Under the pieces are notes generated by a model. That model made no database searches. It saw nothing but the letters and a program-made list of their open reading frames with translations, and was not told the DNA's origin. A program made the position numbers and the translations under genes. A stretch of 38,144 nucleotides of DNA from NCBI GenBank assembly GCA_007118095.1, contig SKSF01000201.1, positions 1-38,144 on the forward strand. Direction: 5' to 3'. How positions within the stretch are numbered: the stretch's first letter is position 1; each line of letters begins with the position of its first letter. Below are positions 22,336 through 31,569 of this stretch, in pieces. The DNA is from Dehalococcoidia bacterium (lineage in GTDB: Bacteria; Chloroflexota; Dehalococcoidia; Tepidiformales; Tepidiformaceae).

Positions 22336-22996
22336 CGGCCTCGGCCGCGGTGTCAGCGGGGGTCTCATCGGCGTCGTCGTCCTCGGTATCGGCGGCTTCA
22401 CCAGCTTCTTCCGCCTCGACCTCAGCGCGCGGCTCCTCTTCGGCGGCGGCCTCCCCGTCTACGGCAACGTCTTCTGTTCCCGCCGGTTCCGCGGTTACGG
22501 CGCCGGGCTCATCCGCGGAAGCTTCGACCGAGGATTCGTCCGTGCCCTCAGCGGTGACACCGGCTGCCGTGCCTGCTGCAGCGGGAGCAGCGGTGGGCGC
22601 CGCCGTGACGCGCTGCGGGCGTTCGGTCGGGGGTGCTTCGACATAATCGACGAGCTCAATCGAGGCCATCGCGGCACCGTCACCCTTACGGGGTTCGAGC
22701 GCGGTGATGCGCAGATACCCGCCGGGGCGGTCCTTCATGCGCGGCCCAATGTCGTCGAAGACCTTTTTGACGACTTTTTCGTCGTAGACGACGCGGAGGG
22801 CCTGCCGGCGGCTATGCAGGTCGCCACGGCGGCCGAGGGTGATGATCTTCTCGGCCATCGGGCGGATCTCCTTGGCCTTGGCCTCGGTGGTCGTGATCCG
22901 TTCATGGTGGAGAAGGTCGGTCACCAGGTTCCTGTAGAGAGCCTTGCGGTGGCCGGACTGGCGGCCCAGGGTCCGCCCTGCTACGCGATGACGCAT
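22304..22996 (-). CDS. rplQ: Ribosomal protein bL17 with long acidic C-terminal extension
   Basis: A 230-residue protein, twice the usual bL17 length of about 115-130. The core (residues 1-120) has [40 protein letters not shown] and [20 protein letters not shown]. The second half is almost only Ala, Glu, Asp, Gly and Thr ([20 protein letters not shown]) and is probably disordered. bL17 sits near the exit of the peptide tunnel, so the tail could extend from the ribosome surface. It begins two bases after rpoA, and a perfect palindrome follows its stop codon. Confidence 0.95.
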   Translation of the reverse strand: MRHRVAGRTLGRQSGHRKALYRNLVTDLLHHERITTTEAKAKEIRPMAEKIITLGRRGDLHSRRQALRVVYDEKVVKKVFDDIGPRMKDRPGGYLRITALEPRKGDGAAMASIELVDYVEAPPTERPQRVTAAPTAAPAAAGTAAGVTAEGTDESSVEASADEPGAVTAEPAGTEDVAVDGEAAAEEEPRAEVEAEEAGEAADTEDDDADETPADTAAEADGDGEDEKQS

Positions 22997-22998
22997 TG

Positions 22999-24186
22999 CT
23001 ATTCCTCGTCGTCGGCGCCGAGCAGATCGTCGTCGCCAACCTCTCGTAGTGCTTCTTTGAGGGCCTTGCCAAGCGCGCCAAGACTCTGCTCTTCATCCTC
23101 TTCATCGAGGATGATGGAGCTGGTGCGGCCCTGGCTGGCCGGGCGGCCACCAGCTTCCTGCGGGGGCTGTGCCGCCTGCGACTGGTAGATCGGAACCAGG
23201 CCTTCCTGGTCTCCATCGACATAGCCGAGTTCGATGAGACGGTCGCGGAGCTCGTCGTAGGACTTGCGGCCGAAGTTGCGCAGCGACAGCAGCTCATCCT
23301 CGGAGCGTTCGAGCACCTGGCCGACGGTCATAAGGCCGCTCCGCTTCAGGCAGTTATAGGCCCGGACGGAGAGCTGCAGGTCTTCGATGGGCGTGTTCCA
23401 TCGGGCGTCGGCCGGGCCACGGCCCCCGCCACTGGCGGCACCAGTGTCAGTGCCACCCCAGGCGATCTGCGGGCGGCCCATCTGGCTGAAGAGCGCGAAC
23501 TGATCCATGAGGATATCCGCACTCTGGCCGAGGGCGTCCGTGGGGGTGATGGTGCCGTCGGTCCAGATCTCAAGGATGAGCTTGTCGAAGTTGGTCGACT
23601 GGCCTACGCGTGTTTTCTCGACGCGGTAGTTGACCTTCCGTACCGGCGAGTAGATGGCATCGATGGGAATCGTGCCGATGGGCATCCCTTCGAGGGTCGT
23701 CGCGGGGACATAGCCCTTGCCGAGGCGGACGTTGAATTCAACGTTGAGCCGCGTGTCCTTGCTGTCGAGGGTTGCCAGGTGGAGTTCCGGGTTGACGATC
23801 TCGAAGTCGGCGGGAACCTGGATGTCACCAGCAGTCACTTCGCCGGGGCCCTGGGCGTCGAGCGAGAGTGAGCCGGGGCGGTCGGCGAGCGCCTGGAGGC
23901 GGATTTCCTTGACGTTGAGGAGGAACTCAGTGGTGTCCTCGTGCATCCCGGGGACCGTAGAGAACTCGTGCTGGACCTGCTCGATGCGCACGGAATAGAT
24001 CGCGGCGCCTTCGAGCGAGGAGAGGAGGACACGGCGGATGGCATTCCCGAGGGTGATGCCGTAGCCGGCGTCAAGTGGTTCGGCTACGAACTTGCCATAG
24101 TTGGCCGTTTCTTCGACCGTTTCGAGCTCGGGTGTTACTTCGGGGACCTGGTCTCCCAAAAGGTCTGATGCTTCCATCATGCTCAT
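22999..24186 (-). CDS. rpoA: RNA polymerase alpha subunit with C-terminal extension
   Basis: A 395-residue RpoA; most are about 310-340. The N-terminal dimerisation domain is clear ([20 protein letters not shown], then [20 protein letters not shown]), as is the DNA-binding C-terminal domain ([39 protein letters not shown]). A Gly-rich linker ([17 protein letters not shown]) joins them. About 70 residues follow the C-terminal domain, ending in an acidic segment with a likely helix ([20 protein letters not shown]). RpoA assembles RNA polymerase and contacts UP elements and activators. It is preceded by GGAGGGAGG and follows rpsD by 23 bases. Confidence 0.97.
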   Translation of the reverse strand: MSMMEASDLLGDQVPEVTPELETVEETANYGKFVAEPLDAGYGITLGNAIRRVLLSSLEGAAIYSVRIEQVQHEFSTVPGMHEDTTEFLLNVKEIRLQALADRPGSLSLDAQGPGEVTAGDIQVPADFEIVNPELHLATLDSKDTRLNVEFNVRLGKGYVPATTLEGMPIGTIPIDAIYSPVRKVNYRVEKTRVGQSTNFDKLILEIWTDGTITPTDALGQSADILMDQFALFSQMGRPQIAWGGTDTGAASGGGRGPADARWNTPIEDLQLSVRAYNCLKRSGLMTVGQVLERSEDELLSLRNFGRKSYDELRDRLIELGYVDGDQEGLVPIYQSQAAQPPQEAGGRPASQGRTSSIILDEEDEEQSLGALGKALKEALREVGDDDLLGADDEE

Positions 24187-24209
24187 TGCGCACCTCCCTC
24201 CGGGGGCTG

Positions 24210-24839
24210 CTAGCGCGAGTAGTACTCGATCACGACGTTTTCGTTGAAGTTGTGGGTCTCGCCCTGGGCGACCTCGGGTGGGCTGACCATGCGGCCCGAC
24301 ATGTTGGACAGGTCGACGCTCACCCAGGAGGGCGGATTCTTGGACTTCGCCACTTCCTGAGTGTACTTGTAGTGTTCGCTACGGGTCCCGCGCGGGGTGA
24401 ACGCGATCATGTCGCCAGGGTTGAGCCGGGCAGACGGGATATCAACCTTCCGACCGTTCACGGAGATGAGGCCATGGCGGACAATTTGCCGAGCCTGGTT
24501 CCGGGAGTCGGCGAAGCCCATCCGGTAGACGATGTTGTCGAGCCGCAGCTCGAGCAGGCGGACGAGGTTTTCGCCGGTGACACCGGGGCGCCGGATGGCT
24601 TCTTCGTAGTAGCGACGGAACTGCTTTTCGAGCACGCCATAGGTGACGCGTGCGCGCTGCTTTTCGCGCAGCTGGAGGCCGCGGTCACTGATCTTGCGGC
24701 GCCGCGCGGGGCGTGGCCCTGGCGGGTTGGGGCGGCGCTCGAAGCTGCACTTGGGGGAGAAGCAGCGATCGCCCTTGAGGAACAACTTATCGCCGTGACG
24801 GCGGCAAAGCCGGCAAACGGGGCCTGTGTAACGTGCCAT
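24210..24839 (-). CDS. rpsD: Ribosomal protein uS4
   Basis: A 209-residue uS4 of normal length. It is the zinc-binding form, with Cys9, Cys12, Cys26 and Cys31 (VCRLC and CFSPKC). The S4 RNA-binding fold is seen in RLDNIVYRMGFADSRNQARQ and HGLISVNGRKVDIPSARLNP. uS4 starts assembly of the 30S body and, in E. coli, represses translation of the alpha operon. Here it lies between rpsK and rpoA with short gaps of 16 and 23 bases. Confidence 0.97.
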   Translation of the reverse strand: MARYTGPVCRLCRRHGDKLFLKGDRCFSPKCSFERRPNPPGPRPARRRKISDRGLQLREKQRARVTYGVLEKQFRRYYEEAIRRPGVTGENLVRLLELRLDNIVYRMGFADSRNQARQIVRHGLISVNGRKVDIPSARLNPGDMIAFTPRGTRSEHYKYTQEVAKSKNPPSWVSVDLSNMSGRMVSPPEVAQGETHNFNENVVIEYYSR

Positions 24840-24855
24840 GCAGTCCTAACTCGCT

Positions 24856-25260
24856 CTAGACGCGTCGCCGCTTGGGTGCGCGGCAACCGTTGTGTGGGAT
24901 TGGTGTGATATCGCGGATTGCAGTAACAGTGAGCCCGGCGCCCTGGAGGGAGCGAATGGCGGCTTCGCGGCCACTGCCGGCGCCCCGGACGTAGACCTCG
25001 ACGTACTGCATGCCGTGTTCCATCGCCTTGCGCGCGGCGTTCTCGCCGGCGAGCTGCGCGGCGAATGGTGTGCTTTTTCGGGACCCCTTGAAGCCGCTGC
25101 CCCCTGAACTGGAGGTGGAGACGACATTGCCGTTCGGGTCGGTGAGTGTCACCAGGGTGTTGTTGAACGTGCTCTTGACGTATGCGCGACCGCGCGGGAC
25201 GGACTTGCGTTCGCGCCGGCGGGTGCGCCTGGCGCTGCCCTGTCGTTTTCCATCTGCCAT
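24856..25260 (-). CDS. rpsK: Ribosomal protein uS11
   Basis: A 134-residue uS11 with a basic N-terminus ([20 protein letters not shown]). The core has [40 protein letters not shown] and [20 protein letters not shown], ending [13 protein letters not shown] as usual. It forms part of the 30S platform near the mRNA exit. I start it at ATG 25260; an open upstream stretch overlaps rpsM and is not conserved. Confidence 0.97.
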   Translation of the reverse strand: MADGKRQGSARRTRRRERKSVPRGRAYVKSTFNNTLVTLTDPNGNVVSTSSSGGSGFKGSRKSTPFAAQLAGENAARKAMEHGMQYVEVYVRGAGSGREAAIRSLQGAGLTVTAIRDITPIPHNGCRAPKRRRV

Positions 25261-25276
25261 GTATGCTTCCCCTGAC

Positions 25277-25657
25277 CTACTTCTTACCGGTGCGCCTCTT
25301 GCCGGCCACGGTCTTGCGGACGCCGCGGCGCTGACGCGCGTTTGTGCGGGTGTTCTGACCGCGCGCGGGGAGGTTCCTCCGGTGGCGCTGACCGCGGTAG
25401 CAATTGATTTCAATCAACCGCTGGATGCTCTGACGCACTTCGCGGCGAAGGTCACCTTCGGTGAGGTAGTTCTTATCAACGTAGTCGCGCAGCTTGATGA
25501 TCTCTTCGTCGGTGAGATCGCGCGCCTTGGTATCCGGGCTGACACCGGTTGCGCCCAGAATTTCCCGGGAGCGCGCCTGGCCGATGCCATACACATAGGT
25601 AAGCGCGATTTCCATGCGCTTTTCGTTGGGAAGATCGACGCCAGCGATACGTGCCAT
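25277..25657 (-). CDS. rpsM: Ribosomal protein uS13
   Basis: A 126-residue uS13: [40 protein letters not shown], then ETREVRQSI-type helices and the basic end [20 protein letters not shown]. The lysine-rich tail GKRRTGKK reaches the P-site tRNA. It lies between rpmJ, two bases away, and rpsK, 16 bases away. Confidence 0.97.
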   Translation of the reverse strand: MARIAGVDLPNEKRMEIALTYVYGIGQARSREILGATGVSPDTKARDLTDEEIIKLRDYVDKNYLTEGDLRREVRQSIQRLIEINCYRGQRHRRNLPARGQNTRTNARQRRGVRKTVAGKRRTGKK

Positions 25658-25659
25658 GC

Positions 25660-25773
25660 CTAACCCTGCCGTTGCTTATGCTTGGGATTGTCGCAAATGA
25701 CCATGACGCGGCCGTGCCGGCGAATCACCTTGCACTTGACGCACCGTTGCTTGACGGAAGCTCGCACTTTCAT
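25660..25773 (-). CDS. rpmJ: Ribosomal protein bL36 (zinc form)
   Basis: A 37-residue protein, the standard size, starting at ATG 25773. Zinc ligands are Cys11, Cys14, Cys27 and His32 (CVKC, CDNPKH). bL36 binds 23S rRNA late in assembly of the large subunit. The frame is open further upstream, but that part has no conserved sequence. rpmJ is separated from map by 200 bases, where most bacteria have infA. Confidence 0.96.
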   Translation of the reverse strand: MKVRASVKQRCVKCKVIRRHGRVMVICDNPKHKQRQG

Positions 25774-25973
25774 GGTTTTCCTGCTCGTTTCTTTCTTGCT
25801 GGCGGAGCCGCTCTTTCGCCGTGGGCGATATCGCGGGGCCGCCTTTTTGACCGGTGGCGGGTGAGCCGCGCGGCAAGATTGTGCATCGTGTAATTTCCGC
25901 CCCGGACGGGGGTCACACCCGTCCAGTGTACACGATCTTTTGCTGGCGCTCACCCGTGACAGAGCCTTTTCTT
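25774..25973. other. 200-base gap between map and rpmJ, without infA
   Basis: This is by far the largest gap in the ribosomal cluster. No frame here encodes IF-1. It contains the hairpin-forming repeat GGACGGG-N7-CCCGTCC (25904-25924) and the palindrome GCGATATCGC (25825-25834). A minus-strand TACACT just upstream of the hairpin resembles a -10, but no convincing -35 goes with it. It may hold an internal promoter or a leader for the alpha-operon part. Confidence 0.5.
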
Positions 25974-26744
25974 TCAGGGAAGTGTGAGGACTTCCACCTC
26001 CCCACCGTCCCTGAGGGCGATCGTATGTTCAAAATGACAGCTCAAGCTACCGTCTTTCGTGACTACCGTCCACCCGTCGTCAGCCTCTTCGACATCTGCC
26101 GCGCCCAAATTGACCATCGGTTCCAGCGCGAGGACCATGCCGGGGCGCACGCGGGGACCGTGGTGGGGCATGCGGTGGTTAGGGACATGCGGCTCTTCGT
26201 GCATGCTGCGGCCAACACCGTGGCCACCGTAGCCGCGCACGATGCCGAATCCGCTAGGGGTGATGGCGTCTTCGATGGCGGCGCAGATGTCGTTGACGTA
26301 CTTGGCGGTCCCCATCGCCCGTATGCCCGCCCAGAGCGAGTCTTCGGTGACTTTGAGGAGCTGCTTCACGTCGTCGGAAACTTCGCCGACGCCGTATGAG
26401 AACGCGGCATCGCCGACGTATCCCTGGTAGGTGGCACCCAGGTCGATCGAAATGATGTCGCCTTCCTGGAGGACACGGTCACGCGGGATGCCGTGGACGA
26501 GCTCGTCGTTGATGCTGATGCAGACGTTGGAGGGATAGGGCGGGTACTTCGGAGCAGGCGAGTAATTCCGGAACGTCTCGATAGCTCCGCGCCGCGCAAA
26601 CTCTTCGGCGATGAAGCGCTCGATCTCCAGGATGTTGAGCCCGGGGCGGATCATTTCGGCGATCTTCTGGTGAGTCTGTCCGACGATCTGCCCTGCGTCG
26701 CGCAGGAGCTTGAGTTCACGCTCCGATTTGTACTTCACGCCCAT
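25974..26744 (-). CDS. map: Methionine aminopeptidase type I
   Basis: A 256-residue enzyme of normal length that removes the initiator Met from new proteins. The five metal ligands are Asp101, Asp112, His175, Glu208 and Glu239, and His84 lies in the substrate site (NDELVHGIP). Landmarks are [39 protein letters not shown] and [10 protein letters not shown]. There is no N-terminal zinc extension. It lies two bases after adk and before the infA-less gap. Confidence 0.97.
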   Translation of the reverse strand: MGVKYKSERELKLLRDAGQIVGQTHQKIAEMIRPGLNILEIERFIAEEFARRGAIETFRNYSPAPKYPPYPSNVCISINDELVHGIPRDRVLQEGDIISIDLGATYQGYVGDAAFSYGVGEVSDDVKQLLKVTEDSLWAGIRAMGTAKYVNDICAAIEDAITPSGFGIVRGYGGHGVGRSMHEEPHVPNHRMPHHGPRVRPGMVLALEPMVNLGAADVEEADDGWTVVTKDGSLSCHFEHTIALRDGGEVEVLTLP

Positions 26745-26746
26745 TG

Positions 26747-27385
26747 CTAGCGGAGGGCCTCCAGCAGGAGGGGGGTTACTTCGTCGATGGGCTTCTGGCC
26801 GTCAATCTCGTGAAGCACGCCTGCCTTGCGGTAGTGGTCAATGAGTTCTTCGGGCGGCTTCTGTTTTTCCAGGCGCGAGCGTACGACGTCTGCCTTGTCG
26901 TCCTCACGCTGGTAGAGTTCGCCGCCGCAGGCATCGCACTTGCCGGCGACCGACGGCGGGTCGAACCGCTCGTGGAAGAGGCGGCCGCATTCGCGGCACA
27001 TCCAGCGTCCGCTGAGCCGGCTGACGAGCTCTTCGTCGGGCACCGAGATGAGGAGGGCGCGGTCGATCTTGTTCCCGCGTTCCGCGAGGGCGGCATCGAG
27101 TGCTTCCGCCTGGACAACGTTCCGGGGGAAACCGTCGAACATGGCGCCCTGGGCGGCATCGTCGCGAGAGATGCGCTCCTTGAGCATGGAAATGGTCACT
27201 TCGTCGGGCACGAGGTCGCCTTTGTCCATATACGACCTGGCGAGCTCACCGAGTTCGGTGCCATTGCGGACATGTTCCCGGAACATGTCGCCGGTGGAGA
27301 CGTGAAGCAATCCTGTCGCCTCGGCGATGCGGTCGGCCTGCGTGCCTTTGCCGGCGCCGGGCGGTCCAAGTAGAACGATATACAC
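26747..27385 (-). CDS. adk: Adenylate kinase (zinc LID form)
   Basis: A 212-residue kinase converting ATP and AMP to two ADP. P-loop GPPGAGKGT at residues 7-15, AMP-binding region STGDMFREHV, and DGFPRNVVQAEAL. The LID has four Cys (130, 133, 150, 153), as in Gram-positive and thermophilic enzymes that hold zinc. The start is GTG 27385, directly after the secY stop without a gap. It has the normal place between secY and map. Confidence 0.97.
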   Translation of the reverse strand: MYIVLLGPPGAGKGTQADRIAEATGLLHVSTGDMFREHVRNGTELGELARSYMDKGDLVPDEVTISMLKERISRDDAAQGAMFDGFPRNVVQAEALDAALAERGNKIDRALLISVPDEELVSRLSGRWMCRECGRLFHERFDPPSVAGKCDACGGELYQREDDKADVVRSRLEKQKPPEELIDHYRKAGVLHEIDGQKPIDEVTPLLLEALR

Positions 27386-28726
27386 CTAGCGTATGAACCC
27401 TTCGTAGTTTCGCATGAGGAGCTGGGCTTCCAGCTGTTTCATGGTGTCCAGGACGACCGCCACGACAATGAGGAAGCCGGTCGACGAGATTGTGAGCGCG
27501 CGGATATCCGTGAGCAATCCGATGAAGAAGGGCACGACGGCGACAAACCCCAGGAAGAGTGCACCACCCCAGGTAATGCGGGTGACGACGCGCATGAGGT
27601 ACGCCTCGGTAGGTGGCCCGGGCCGGATGCCGGGGATGAACGCGCCCTGGCGCTGGAGGGTCTTGGCCATCTGCTGCTGCTGGTACTGAACCATGGTGTA
27701 GAAGAAGGCGAAGACGACCACCAGGATGAACAACACTATCCAGTAGATAGGCGAAGCGCCGACGCCACCGCGCCCCCCTTCGAACTGGTCAACGAAGAAG
27801 TTGGCGACGGTCGAGACCCAGCCGCCGGCATCCGCGAAATAGGACGCGATGGTGGCGGGCAGGATCATGACGGAGAAGGCGAAGATGAGCGGAATCATCC
27901 CGGCCATGTTCACGCGGAGCGGAACGTGACTCTGGCCCTGCTGGCGGTACATACGTCCGCCTCTGAAGGCCGACCGTGCGTACTGGACTGGTACCCTCCG
28001 CTGCGCTTCCTGGAAGAAGACGATGAGGTAGGTGAGCCCGATGGCGAAACCGGCCATGGCCACGATGGCGAGGATCGACTGGGTGGTGAGCCCCGGGATG
28101 AGGCCGGGGATCATCGCGACGATACCGCCGAAGATGATGAGCGAGATGCCGTTGCCGATGCCGTTTTCGGTGATCAGCTCACCGAGCCAGACGAGGAACA
28201 TGGTCCCGGCGGCCAGTGTGAGCAGGGTCGCGACGGTCCCAATCATGTCGTTCTGAAAGCCAAAGTCACTGACGACCTGGACGCCACCGGTCTGGTTGAT
28301 GAACACGATCTGCCCATAGCCCTGGACGATGGCCATGGGGACGCAGAGCCAGTGCGTGTAGAGCTGAATCCGGCGGCGCCCCTGTTCACCTTCTTCCTGG
28401 AGCGCGCGCAGTCTTGGCAGGACCGGCGTCAGGATCTGCATGATGATGGACGAGGTGATGTAGGGGTACACGCCGAGGGCGGCGACACTGAGGTTTTGCA
28501 GCGCGCCGCCGGAAAAGATGCTGAGGAAGTCGAGAAGCGTACTGCCTTCGAAGGCGATTTGCAGCGCGTCGCGGTCCACATTCGGGATGGGGACGTGTGC
28601 GACAAACCGGAAGACGACGAGCATGGCAAGCGTGAAGAGAAGCTTGCGCCGCACGTCTTCCTGGCGGAAGGCGTCGACCATCGCCTGGAACAGGCGGGGA
28701 CGCTGCATAGGCTGCGCTGTTGCCAT
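27386..28726 (-). CDS. secY: Preprotein translocase subunit SecY
   Basis: A 446-residue membrane protein with about ten transmembrane segments, the channel of the Sec translocon. Landmarks are RLFQAMVDAFRQEDVRRKLL at the start, VPIPNVDRDALQ, the plug and lateral gate region FSGGALQNLSVAALGVYPYI, and RVPVQYARSAFRGGRMYRQQ in a cytoplasmic loop. GAFIPGIRPGPPTEAYLMRV follows in the C-terminal part. It sits between rplO, three bases away, and adk, with which it abuts. Confidence 0.97.
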   Translation of the reverse strand: MATAQPMQRPRLFQAMVDAFRQEDVRRKLLFTLAMLVVFRFVAHVPIPNVDRDALQIAFEGSTLLDFLSIFSGGALQNLSVAALGVYPYITSSIIMQILTPVLPRLRALQEEGEQGRRRIQLYTHWLCVPMAIVQGYGQIVFINQTGGVQVVSDFGFQNDMIGTVATLLTLAAGTMFLVWLGELITENGIGNGISLIIFGGIVAMIPGLIPGLTTQSILAIVAMAGFAIGLTYLIVFFQEAQRRVPVQYARSAFRGGRMYRQQGQSHVPLRVNMAGMIPLIFAFSVMILPATIASYFADAGGWVSTVANFFVDQFEGGRGGVGASPIYWIVLFILVVVFAFFYTMVQYQQQQMAKTLQRQGAFIPGIRPGPPTEAYLMRVVTRITWGGALFLGFVAVVPFFIGLLTDIRALTISSTGFLIVVAVVLDTMKQLEAQLLMRNYEGFIR

Positions 28727-28729
28727 CGA

Positions 28730-29227
28730 CTAGGAGTCCTCTTCCCCGGGCTGTTTTTTCTTCTTCTTTTTGGGCGTGTGCAGTTCGGTCGCAGTACCGC
28801 CGACGGCTTCGATCTTCTCGCGTGCAGCCTTGCTGAAGCGGTGCGCAGTGACATTGAGTTTCACGTCGAGCTGCCCGTCGGAGAGGATTTTGACGGGTTC
28901 GCGCAGGTGCTTCAGGATGCCTGCCTCACGCAGAGTCTCGGGGGTGACGTCAGTCCCGGACTGGAAGCGTGCGAGGGCGCCAACGTTGACCGGCTGGTAG
29001 GGCACGCGCCACTTGTTGTTGAAGCCGCGGAGGACGGTGAGGCGGCGGACCAGCGGAATCTGCCCACCTTCGAAGGTGAGGCGGACGCCACCGCCGGCGC
29101 GAGAGTTCTGGCCTTTAACGCCGCGGCCAGAGTAGGTGCCGTGGCCGCTGCTGTTGCCGCGGCCGACGCGCTTGCGTTTGCGGACGGAGCCGGGATTGGG
29201 TTTGAGTTCGTGTGCTCCGAAGCTCAC
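28730..29227 (-). CDS. rplO: Ribosomal protein uL15
   Basis: A 165-residue uL15 with the Gly-rich, basic N-terminus ([20 protein letters not shown]) and the C-terminal fold ([20 protein letters not shown]). It ends with a Lys-rich and then acidic stretch ([15 protein letters not shown]), longer than usual by about 15 residues. The start is GTG 29227, overlapping the rpmD stop by four bases (GTGA). It stabilises the large subunit and is normally the last r-protein before secY. Confidence 0.95.
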   Translation of the reverse strand: MSFGAHELKPNPGSVRKRKRVGRGNSSGHGTYSGRGVKGQNSRAGGGVRLTFEGGQIPLVRRLTVLRGFNNKWRVPYQPVNVGALARFQSGTDVTPETLREAGILKHLREPVKILSDGQLDVKLNVTAHRFSKAAREKIEAVGGTATELHTPKKKKKKQPGEEDS

Positions 29228-29412
29228 GTTCGGTCTCCTTCGTCGACTTCGACCAGGTGGTTTACTTTGGCGATCATGCCACGCACGGTCGGGCTGTCTT
29301 CGTGCTCGACGGTCTGGTGCAGTTTGCGCAGGCCGAGCTTCCGGATGGTGTCTTTTTGCCGCTGGCGATACCCGATCGCGCTCTTCGTGTAGGTGATACG
29401 GAGCGTTGCCAT
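29224..29412 (-). CDS. rpmD: Ribosomal protein uL30
   Basis: A 62-residue uL30 ([20 protein letters not shown], then [20 protein letters not shown] and [13 protein letters not shown]), the usual bacterial length. I start it at ATG 29412, one base after the rpsE stop. It overlaps the GTG of rplO by four bases. Confidence 0.95.
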   Translation of the reverse strand: MATLRITYTKSAIGYRQRQKDTIRKLGLRKLHQTVEHEDSPTVRGMIAKVNHLVEVDEGDRT

Positions 29413-29413
29413 G

Positions 29414-29914
29414 TTACTGGGCCTCCTGGAGCACCTCGAGGCGGCGCTGGCGTGCAACCTCGGGGTCGCGCAGTGATTCGAGCCCTTCGATGGTGGCTTT
29501 CGCGACGTTGATGGGGTTGCGGCTCCCGAGCGATTTCGCGAGGACATCGCTCACGCCTGCAGCTTCCATGATGGCACGGACAGCGCCGCCTGCAATAACG
29601 CCGGTACCGGGGCTTGCCGGGCGCATTACAATCCGGGCCGCGCCGAAGCGGGCGAGCACGGGATGGACGATGGTGCCATCGCGCATGGCGATGCGGATCA
29701 TGGAGCGGCGTGCGAGTGCGGCGCCTTTACGGATGGCTTCGGGCACTTCGTTTGCGCGGCCGAGGCCGACGCCGACGTTGCCCTTGCCATCACCGACAAC
29801 CATGAGGGCCGTGAAGCTGAAGCGGCGGCCGCCCTTCACGACTTTCGCGACGCGGTTGATGTAGATGACCTTTTCCGTCAGGTCTTCCGGGGTCTGCTCG
29901 TACTGGTTTGTCAT
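29414..29914 (-). CDS. rpsE: Ribosomal protein uS5
   Basis: A 166-residue uS5. It contains [20 protein letters not shown], the RNA-binding loop residues [20 protein letters not shown], and the C-terminal [20 protein letters not shown]. uS5 lies at the mRNA entry channel and influences decoding accuracy and helicase activity. It is flanked by rplR (TAA adjacent to its ATG) and rpmD. Confidence 0.97.
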   Translation of the reverse strand: MTNQYEQTPEDLTEKVIYINRVAKVVKGGRRFSFTALMVVGDGKGNVGVGLGRANEVPEAIRKGAALARRSMIRIAMRDGTIVHPVLARFGAARIVMRPASPGTGVIAGGAVRAIMEAAGVSDVLAKSLGSRNPINVAKATIEGLESLRDPEVARQRRLEVLQEAQ

Positions 29915-30268
29915 TTAGAACCCCAATCCTGCTTCGCGCGCGGCATCGGCAAGTGCCTGGACGCGGCCGTGGAATTTGTATCCGCCGCGGTCGAAGACGA
30001 CGGTTTCGACGCCTTTTGCCTTGGCACGTTCGGCGACGGTCTTCCCGACGGAGGCGGCCCGTTCTGTCTTGGTGCCGCCTTCGATGCCGGGTTCCATGTC
30101 GTGAGCCGATGCCACGGTATGCCCAATGGTATCGTCGATGACCTGAGCATAGATATGGTTCGCGCTGCGGTAGACGTTGAGCCGCAGCCGTTCGGGGGTG
30201 CCACGCACCTTGCGTCGGACGCGGACGTGCCGTCGTTTGCGCGCGAGGACTGCCGTAGTGTTGCTCAT
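29915..30268 (-). CDS. rplR: Ribosomal protein uL18
   Basis: A 117-residue uL18: basic N-terminus ([20 protein letters not shown]), [20 protein letters not shown], and the end [17 protein letters not shown]. It binds 5S rRNA together with uL5. Its ATG overlaps the rplF stop by one base (TAATG). Confidence 0.96.
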   Translation of the reverse strand: MSNTTAVLARKRRHVRVRRKVRGTPERLRLNVYRSANHIYAQVIDDTIGHTVASAHDMEPGIEGGTKTERAASVGKTVAERAKAKGVETVVFDRGGYKFHGRVQALADAAREAGLGF

Positions 30269-30816
30269 TATTTCTTGCCTACCTTGCCGGCCTTGCCTGC
30301 TTTGCGGCGTACGCGCTCGCCGAGGTAGCGGATGCCCTTGCCCTTGTAGGGCTCTGGCGGCCGGAGCTTGCGGATGTTTGATGCGACCTGGCCGACCTGC
30401 TCCTTGTCGATGCCCTGCACATGGATGCGGGGACCTTCGACGGTGAAGCTGATGCCTTCGGGCGGTTCGACGCTGACCGGGTGGGAGAGGCCCAGTGCGA
30501 GCTGGAGGTTTTCACCCTGGAGCTGTGCGCGATAGCCGACGCCCTGGACTTCGAGGGTTTTCGTGAACCCGTCGCTGACGCCCACCACCATGTTGCTCAG
30601 GAGGGTGCGGGATAGCCCGTGCATGGCGCGGCCGCGGCCTTCGTCGCTCCGGCGGGTGACGACGACCTGCCCATCTTCCCGGGTGAGCCGGACCTCGGCG
30701 GGGAAGCTCCGCTTGAGTTCGCCGCGCGGACCCTTCACGGTGACGAAGTTGTCATCGGTGATGTCGATTTCGACTTTTTCGGAAATTGGGACGGGGTTGC
30801 GTCCGATCCGTGACAT
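30268..30816 (-). CDS. rplF: Ribosomal protein uL6
   Basis: A 182-residue uL6 with the doubled fold: [32 protein letters not shown], then [20 protein letters not shown] and the conserved [20 protein letters not shown]. It sits near the sarcin-ricin loop. I start it at ATG 30816; nine earlier codons are open but not conserved. rpsH ends 11 bases upstream. Confidence 0.96.
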   Translation of the reverse strand: MSRIGRNPVPISEKVEIDITDDNFVTVKGPRGELKRSFPAEVRLTREDGQVVVTRRSDEGRGRAMHGLSRTLLSNMVVGVSDGFTKTLEVQGVGYRAQLQGENLQLALGLSHPVSVEPPEGISFTVEGPRIHVQGIDKEQVGQVASNIRKLRPPEPYKGKGIRYLGERVRRKAGKAGKVGKK

Positions 30817-30827
30817 GGTCTCTCCCC

Positions 30828-31232
30828 TTACCAGACGTAGCACAGAAGCTCGCCACCGACTTCCTGGCGGCGGGCTTCTTTGCCGGACATGATGCCTTTT
30901 GGCGTGGAGACGATGGCGATCCCGAGGCCGCCATAAACGCGGGGGATCTCGCGGCGCTGGACGTAGACGCGCAGGCCGGGCTTGCTCACGCGCCGGAGAC
31001 CGTTAAGGACGGGCTGGCGCGAGGTGGTGTAGCCGAGTTTCACCTTGAGGTCGGGCTGGGCCTTGCCTTCGTCTCCGACGACTTCGAAGTCGCGGATGAA
31101 GCCTTCTTCCTTGAGGACCCGGGCGATGGCTACCTTCATCTTGGACGCCGGGATGGCCACGGACTCATGGTGCGACGCGACGGCGTTGCGAATCCGGGTG
31201 AGCATATCGGCGATCGGGTCACTGACGTTCAT
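30828..31232 (-). CDS. rpsH: Ribosomal protein uS8
   Basis: A 134-residue uS8: [40 protein letters not shown], and the 16S rRNA-binding C-terminal part [20 protein letters not shown] with the family's end ELLCYVW. In E. coli it is the repressor of the spc operon. It lies between rpsN and rplF. Confidence 0.97.
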   Translation of the reverse strand: MNVSDPIADMLTRIRNAVASHHESVAIPASKMKVAIARVLKEEGFIRDFEVVGDEGKAQPDLKVKLGYTTSRQPVLNGLRRVSKPGLRVYVQRREIPRVYGGLGIAIVSTPKGIMSGKEARRQEVGGELLCYVW

Positions 31233-31255
31233 GTTTGTACTCCCCCTGGGCGCTC

Positions 31256-31561
31256 TTACCAGCTCGACTTCGTGACACCGGGCAGATAGCCCTTGTGCGC
31301 CATTTCGCGGAAGGTGATGCGGGACAGCCCGAACCGGCGGATGTAGGCCCGGGGGCGCCCGGTCACGACGTCGCGGTTCTTCAGCCGGGTGGGGCTGCTG
31401 TTGAGCGGCATCTTCCGGAGCTCGGCGTAGAGCTCGGCGACGCGCTCCGGGTCGCCCCAGGACTGCTTCAACTCGCGCTTGATCTCCGCGCGCCGCTGCG
31501 CGTACTTGTCGTGCAGTTCGCGGCGCCGGCGGTCACGGTTGATGTTGCCTTTCGAAGCCAT
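31256..31561 (-). CDS. rpsN: Ribosomal protein uS14, long zinc-free form
   Basis: A 101-residue uS14 of the long type, as in E. coli: [40 protein letters not shown], then [20 protein letters not shown] and ending KSSW. It lacks the two CxxC pairs of the short zinc form. In contrast, uS4 and bL36 in this cluster are zinc-binding forms. uS14 binds in the 30S head. It is nine bases from rplE. Confidence 0.96.
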   Translation of the reverse strand: MASKGNINRDRRRRELHDKYAQRRAEIKRELKQSWGDPERVAELYAELRKMPLNSSPTRLKNRDVVTGRPRAYIRRFGLSRITFREMAHKGYLPGVTKSSW

Positions 31562-31569
31562 CGTTGCTC

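Noticed and set aside
25774-25953. Possible infA remnant or N-terminal extension of rpmJ
   Set aside because: The translation in the rpmJ frame is basic and has no IF-1 residues; bL36 starts at 25773 with its own ribosome-binding site.
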